36,516 bases of DNA from an uncultured Lachnobacterium sp. (lineage in GTDB: Bacteria; Bacillota; Clostridia; Lachnospirales; Lachnospiraceae). The notes below the pieces were generated by a model, which did no database searches, had not been told where the DNA came from, and saw only the letters and a program-made list of their open reading frames with translations. The stretch covers positions 1 to 36,516 of the forward strand of contig CAMFPD010000002.1 in the NCBI GenBank assembly GCA_945971355.1, written 5' to 3'. Of the stretch, positions 32,959 to 36,516 are shown in pieces (within the stretch, counting starts at the first letter, position 1; every line of letters begins with the position of its first letter). Both the position numbers and the translations under genes were made by a program.

Positions 32959-33039
32959 ATGGATTATACTATGTGGTTATCGCTTATGTTGTGCGGCATA
33001 GGAGTGGCAGTGATATTATTTAAAAAAAGAAAAAAATAA
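32959..33039 (+). CDS. Predicted 26-residue single-pass membrane microprotein
   Basis: This ORF is too short for the supplied track. It starts 2 bases after the aroD stop, with GTGGAG 5-8 bases before the ATG. The product is one hydrophobic helix ('MWLSLMLCGIGVAVILF') followed by the basic tail KKRKK, so it would sit in the membrane with the C terminus inside. The shape recalls the C-terminal membrane anchor of sortase substrates, but there is no LPxTG and no preceding protein. It could be a real small protein co-expressed with aroD, or a chance ORF. No function is known. Confidence 0.5.
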   Translation: MDYTMWLSLMLCGIGVAVILFKKRKK

Positions 33040-33061
33040 TTTATACATAGCATGCTTTGAA

Positions 33062-33091
33062 TTGACAGGAATATCAGCTTTATGATATTTT
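33062..33091 (+). promoter_or_regulatory. Probable promoter of the tRNA-Arg gene, overlapping a hairpin
   Basis: Perfect TTGACA, an 18-base spacer and TATTTT lie about 27 bases before the tRNA. The spacer contains the inverted repeat AATATCA / TGATATT followed by TTTTATT, which may also act as a weak terminator for aroD transcripts. Confidence 0.5.
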
Positions 33092-33117
33092 ATTATAGTT
33101 GATTAAATTAGGCATGG

Positions 33118-33189
33118 GCAATCGTAGTTTAATGGATAGAACACGGGACTCCGACTCCCGGGATACGGGTTCGATTCCCGTCGAGTGCA
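33118..33189 (+). tRNA. tRNA-Arg (anticodon CCG)
   Basis: All four arms fold. The acceptor is GCAATCG with CGAGTGC, the D stem GTTT/GAAC, the anticodon stem CGGGA/TCCCG around loop CTCCGAC (anticodon CCG, reading CGG), the variable loop GGAT, and the T arm ACGGG-TTCGATT-CCCGT. The discriminator is A and CCA is not encoded. Pair 4-69 of the acceptor is an A-G mismatch; every other position pairs, counting one T-G wobble in the D stem. The gene is a single copy between aroD and the SH3 protein. Confidence 0.93.
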
Positions 33190-33221
33190 CTTAAGAAAGA
33201 TATGAATGCGGAGGATTTCTA

Positions 33222-34421
33222 ATGAAAGACTTTTTTAGTAAGATAGATTTTGATAAAATTAAAAATTTTTGCCTTGATAAAAAAAGATATATTGGAGCAG
33301 TAGGATTATTTATAATCTTTGTGTTGATATTGGCATTTATGGCTAAGCCAGTTGAACCAAAGGGAAGTACAAACGGAACAGAAATTACAGGAAATATCGC
33401 AGAGAATTTTCAGTTTGATAAAGATTATGCAGTTGATAAGGATGCAGCAATGACTGAGTTGTTAAATAGTTATTACACAGCATATGCATCTGATGATCTT
33501 GAGACACTTGAACAGGTTGCACGTCCAATAAGCAATAATGAAAAAAGCTATATTGGGGTTTTGAGTCAGTATTATGAGTCAATTCAAAATATAAAGTATT
33601 ACAGCAAGGCTGGATTGACAGAGGGTTCATATTTTGTATCTGTTTATAATGAAATCAAATTTTATGGAGTGGATACTCTTGCCCCAACGCTTGATTTCTT
33701 TTATGTTGAGACAGACAATGAAGGAAAGCTTTACATTAATAATCTCTACAGTATATTTAATCTGAGCTTTGCAGAGAATACAATGGATTCAGATGTTTAT
33801 GCAGTTGTTCAGAAATATATGCAGCAAGAGGATTTTGCGTCACTTCAGCAGGATGTACAGGCTAAGTACAATGAAGCTCTTACAGCGGATGCCAATCTGG
33901 CAAATATGATTCAGTCTACTCTTGATGGAGCAATTAAGCAGTGGGCAGCTTCAATTAATGCGATGCAGGAATCTACAGAGGATGGTACGGAAGTTGAGCC
34001 AACTACAGAGGCGCCAGTAGAAGATACAAACACAGATGAAACAACTGTTGATGATGAAAATACAGATGATGGAAATGTAGATGATGGAAATGTAGATGAT
34101 GGAAATACTGATGATGGAAATACTGATGATGGAAATTCTGAGGAGACAGCAGATGATAATCAGAATGCAGAGGAGACAGATCAGTCAGATGCAGAATCAG
34201 AGGAGACAACCGCTGAGGAGGAGACACCTTCTACATGGACAGTACAGACAACAGATGGAGTAAATATTCGTGGTTCTGCAAGTACAGATGGAACTAAGCT
34301 TGGAAGATGTGATATGGGAACAAGATTTACAGCTGTAGGAACAGAAGGCGATTGGACAAAGGTTGAGTATAGAGAACAGATTGGATATATCAAGACAGAG
34401 TTCCTTGAAACTGTAAACTAG
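33222..34421 (+). CDS. Membrane-anchored SH3-domain protein with DGN repeats
   Basis: This is a 399-residue protein. A short cytoplasmic segment rich in Lys and Asp is followed by one membrane helix (about 25-42), placing the rest outside. Residues about 55-245 form an alpha/beta region of unrecognised family ('ALNSYYTAYASDDLETLEQVA'-like start, here 'LLNSYYTAYASDDLETLEQV'). A very acidic linker (about 250-335) includes five tandem 5-residue units xDDGN. The C terminus is a bacterial SH3-like domain ('TTDGVNIRGSASTDGTKLG', 'WTKVEYREQIGYIKTEFL'), which often binds the cell wall. A role at the cell envelope is an inference. The ATG follows GCGGAGG. A tRNA lies directly upstream and a terminator follows. 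Confidence 0.85.
   Translation: MKDFFSKIDFDKIKNFCLDKKRYIGAVGLFIIFVLILAFMAKPVEPKGSTNGTEITGNIAENFQFDKDYAVDKDAAMTELLNSYYTAYASDDLETLEQVARPISNNEKSYIGVLSQYYESIQNIKYYSKAGLTEGSYFVSVYNEIKFYGVDTLAPTLDFFYVETDNEGKLYINNLYSIFNLSFAENTMDSDVYAVVQKYMQQEDFASLQQDVQAKYNEALTADANLANMIQSTLDGAIKQWAASINAMQESTEDGTEVEPTTEAPVEDTNTDETTVDDENTDDGNVDDGNVDDGNTDDGNTDDGNSEETADDNQNAEETDQSDAESEETTAEEETPSTWTVQTTDGVNIRGSASTDGTKLGRCDMGTRFTAVGTEGDWTKVEYREQIGYIKTEFLETVN
34062..34136 (+). repeat. Five tandem 15-bp coding repeats
   Basis: Five units of the form NNNGATGATGGAAAT lie in frame, with only the first codon varying (ACA, GTA, GTA, ACT, ACT). They encode TDDGN or VDDGN. The near-identity of codons indicates recent expansion by slippage or unequal exchange. 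Confidence 0.9.
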
Positions 34422-34443
34422 TATAGGTGAAAGAATATAAAAG

Positions 34444-34472
34444 CGGAGGCTTGAAAAAGTCTCCGTATTTTA
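34444..34472 (+). terminator. Terminator after the SH3 protein gene
   Basis: CGGAGGCTT, loop GAAA and AAGTCTCCG form a 9-bp stem with one G-T pair, followed by TATTTTA. The T run is interrupted, so it may be partly leaky into the next gene. Confidence 0.75.
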
Positions 34473-34496
34473 ATACTTTGAAAATGAGTGGTGAAT

Positions 34497-35240
34497 ATGG
34501 AAGTAAATGGAATAAGAATTAATAAATTTTTAAGTGAAGCTGGGGTCTGCTCAAGAAGAGAAGCAGATCGTCAGATTGAAGCTGGAAATGTGACAATAGA
34601 TGGAAGAACAGCTGTGACAGGGGATAAAGTTATTGAAGGACAAAAGGTTTGTTTTAATGGTAATGAAGTTACAAAAGAGCAGGAAATGATACTGATAGCT
34701 TTTAATAAACCCGTTGGGATTGTCTGTACAGCTGAAAAAAGAGAGAAAAATAATGTGATTGATTATATCAATTTCCCTAAGAGAATATATCCAATAGGAA
34801 GATTAGATAAGGATTCAAAAGGGTTGCTTCTTCTTACAAATAATGGAGATATTGTAAACAAGATGATGCGCTCTGGAAATATGCACGAGAAGGAGTATAT
34901 TGTCACAGTAAATAAACCAATTTCGGACAGTTTCATCCGTGGATTAGCTGGTGGAGTTCCACTTGTTGAACTTGGCATTACAACCAGAAAATGTCACGTG
35001 AAAAAGCTGTCAAATAAAACCTTTAAAATTATACTTACACAGGGATACAACAGACAAATTAGAAGAATGTGTGAATATTTTGGATACAGAGTTGTTGAAC
35101 TTGAAAGAGTAAGAATTATGAATATTACATTAGGAGATTTGAAGGAAGGGGAGTACAGGGATGTAACTGCCCAGGAATATGAGCAGCTTAAAAAAATGAT
35201 ATCAAATTCCTCAAATGCTCCAGTAAAGCCTCAAATCTGA
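34497..35240 (+). CDS. rluF: RluF-like 23S rRNA pseudouridine synthase
   Basis: This RsuA-family pseudouridine synthase of about 247 residues modifies ribosomal RNA. An N-terminal S4 RNA-binding domain ('RINKFLSEAGVCSRREADRQ') precedes the catalytic domain with 'IYPIGRLDKDSKGLLLLTN', where the Asp of GRLD is catalytic. 'GNMHEKEYIVTVNKPI', 'KLSNKTFKIILTQGYNRQIR' and 'LERVRIMNITLG' resemble RluF (E. coli position 2604) more than RsuA or RluB; the exact target is inferred. The track start (GTG, 34488) has no ribosome site; the ATG at 34497 after GAGTGGTG is preferred. ligA follows after 15 bases. Confidence 0.9.
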   Translation: MEVNGIRINKFLSEAGVCSRREADRQIEAGNVTIDGRTAVTGDKVIEGQKVCFNGNEVTKEQEMILIAFNKPVGIVCTAEKREKNNVIDYINFPKRIYPIGRLDKDSKGLLLLTNNGDIVNKMMRSGNMHEKEYIVTVNKPISDSFIRGLAGGVPLVELGITTRKCHVKKLSNKTFKIILTQGYNRQIRRMCEYFGYRVVELERVRIMNITLGDLKEGEYRDVTAQEYEQLKKMISNSSNAPVKPQI

Positions 35241-35255
35241 AAGGATGGAAATATA

Positions 35256-36516
35256 ATGGAAACAGAAATGAAAAATCGTATAGAGGAGTTGGTCAATGAA
35301 TTAAATCGAGCATCAGAAGCCTACTACAATGGGCAGGATGAGATAATGTCAAATTATGAGTGGGATCAGATGTTTGATGAATTGTCAAGACTTGAGGAAG
35401 AAACTGGGATAATACTTCCTGATAGCCCTACTCAAAATGTTGGTTTTAAGGAGAGTAGCGGAGAAAAGGAAACTCATGAATTTGCGGCGCTTTCTCTTGC
35501 AAAGACCAAAAAGGTGGAGGATCTTGTGGCCTGGGCTGAGGATAGGCCAATATGGCTGTCATGGAAACTGGACGGATTAACTCTTGTTCTAACATATGAT
35601 GATGGACAACTGGTGAAAATATTAACAAGAGGAAATGGTGTTATTGGCTCTAATATAACATATCTAAAAAACTCTATTCAGGGATTTCCGTTGGAGATTC
35701 CATACAAGGGACATCTTGTGGTTAGAGGAGAAGCAACTATTTCCTACACTGATTTTCAAATGATAAATGACACAATTGAGGATGAGGATGATAAGTACGC
35801 TAATCCACGAAACCTTGCGTCTGGAACTCTTAATCTGGGTGATGCAGAAGAGGTTAGAAGGCGAAGAGTACATTTCAATGCCTTTACCCTGGTATACACA
35901 GATGAAAATATTGTATCCTGGGGAGAGCGAATGCAAAAACTTCAGGATATGGGATTTACTGTAGTTGACAGGGAATTATGTTCTGCTGATACTATAGGTG
36001 ATGCAATAGACAGATGGACAAAAAAAGTAGAAAATGGAGAGATGGACATTCCAGTTGACGGACTTGTCATATGTTACGATGACACTGAATATGCTTCTAC
36101 AGGAAGTGTAACAGGACACCATGCTACAAGAGCGGGATTTGCTTTTAAATGGCAGGATGAAGCAGTGGACACAAAGCTTCAGTATGTGGAGTGGTCCTGT
36201 GCAGTTTCAACAATCTCACCGGTTGCAGTTTTTGAACCAGTGCAGATTGAAGGAACAACGGTTAGTCGGGCTTCCCTTTGTAATCTAAGTGAGATAGAGA
36301 GACTTGGAATTGGAAAGAATTGTACATTGTCCGTTATAAAGGCAAATAAGATTATTCCGAAGTGTATAGCAGTAAGGGATGCCGTGGGAGAGCTGGAGAT
36401 ACCCGAGACTTGTCCTGTTTGTAGTGCAAAGACGGAGATTCGAATAAGCAAGAACAGTGGTACAAAAACCTTACATTGCACCAATCCGGATTGTACAGCC
36501 AAAAATGTCAAGAAAT
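35256..36516 (+). CDS. ligA: Divergent NAD-dependent DNA ligase, 5' part
   Basis: This frame is open to the window end (420 codons) and is not in the ORF track because its stop is outside. It follows AAGGATGG with ATG at 35256. The order of domains is that of LigA: domain Ia ('EAYYNGQDEIMSNYEWDQM', 'DSPTQNVG'), the adenylation domain with nucleophile Lys in 'SWKLDGLTLVLTYDDG', 'VVRGEATISYTDFQMIN', 'YANPRNLASGTLNL' and 'DIPVDGLVICYDD', the OB fold ('SPVAVFEPVQIEGTTVSRAS') and the start of the Cys4 zinc finger ('CPVCSAKTE', 'CTNPDC'). Several LigA motifs are altered: RGDG to RGNG, GEDVT to GSNIT, and no VGRTG. It seals nicks using NAD if active. It could be the only LigA or a second paralogue. 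Confidence 0.88.
   Translation, partial: METEMKNRIEELVNELNRASEAYYNGQDEIMSNYEWDQMFDELSRLEEETGIILPDSPTQNVGFKESSGEKETHEFAALSLAKTKKVEDLVAWAEDRPIWLSWKLDGLTLVLTYDDGQLVKILTRGNGVIGSNITYLKNSIQGFPLEIPYKGHLVVRGEATISYTDFQMINDTIEDEDDKYANPRNLASGTLNLGDAEEVRRRRVHFNAFTLVYTDENIVSWGERMQKLQDMGFTVVDRELCSADTIGDAIDRWTKKVENGEMDIPVDGLVICYDDTEYASTGSVTGHHATRAGFAFKWQDEAVDTKLQYVEWSCAVSTISPVAVFEPVQIEGTTVSRASLCNLSEIERLGIGKNCTLSVIKANKIIPKCIAVRDAVGELEIPETCPVCSAKTEIRISKNSGTKTLHCTNPDCTAKNVKK

Noticed and set aside
34003-34227. A His-rich minus-strand ORF (repeated FHH) over the SH3 protein gene
   Set aside because: It is the reverse reading of the GAT-GAT-GGA repeat in a well supported gene and has no ribosome site.
35767-35964. 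65-codon ORF in the ligA region
   Set aside because: The true frame from 35256 is open to the window end and encodes a ligase; this ORF is out of frame with it.
1-36516. CRISPR arrays, insertion sequences, prophage or conjugative elements
   Set aside because: No regularly spaced repeats, transposase or integrase ORFs, or terminal inverted repeats were seen. The tRNA has no integrase next to it and no repeated 3' end nearby.

Overview
The window looks like chromosomal DNA of an anaerobic, low-GC Firmicute, most likely a Lachnospiraceae-type clostridium. The evidence is the AT-rich codon use, strong AGGAGG-type ribosome binding sites, a complete spoIIIAA-AH sporulation operon, chemotaxis receptors, FapA, several multi-domain hybrid histidine kinases and a Firmicute LexA/DinR box in front of recA. 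The genus is not certain. There is no insertion sequence, prophage or CRISPR array, and no gap above 300 bases without a gene.

Layout. 1-569: the 3' part of an EamA-type transporter. 590-1303: promoter, preQ1-I riboswitch, queT (queuosine precursor uptake) and terminator. 1356-10553: a signalling island of three consecutive membrane hybrid histidine kinases and a lipoprotein solute-binding protein with no permease. The third kinase carries a complete DegV-family domain at its C terminus where its siblings have an Hpt module. 10573-12495: argS. 12521-16776: the spoIIIA operon, with an unusually small SpoIIIAF and SpoIIIAG. 16818-21970: a GGDEF diguanylate cyclase and two methyl-accepting chemotaxis proteins. 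22176-23829: prfC. 23908-25793: recA (LexA box) and recX. 25824-27540: rny (RNase Y). 27680-30989: fapA, a Nudix ADP-ribose pyrophosphatase and a GH27 alpha-galactosidase-like enzyme. 31040-32956: DAHP synthase (minus strand) and type I 3-dehydroquinase, expressed from back-to-back promoters, followed by a 26-codon membrane microprotein. 33118-33189: tRNA-Arg(CCG). 33222-36516: an SH3-domain membrane protein, an RluF-like pseudouridine synthase, and the 5' part of a divergent NAD-dependent DNA ligase that is missing from the ORF track because it runs off the window.

How the genes work together. Most of the window is ordinary housekeeping: translation (argS, prfC, tRNA, pseudouridine synthase), repair (recA, recX, ligA), RNA decay (rny) and the shikimate pathway. 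The part most likely to hold something undescribed is 1430-10553. There an extracytoplasmic binding protein, two kinases that contain Hpt domains, and one kinase-receiver-DegV fusion are encoded together without any DNA-binding output regulator. A possible reading is a phosphorelay that senses an amino-acid-like solute and whose third member couples receiver phosphorylation to a lipid-binding-fold domain. A second point of interest is the reduced SpoIIIA channel: SpoIIIAG seems to lack the large insertion in its ring-building domain, and SpoIIIAF lacks its soluble domain.
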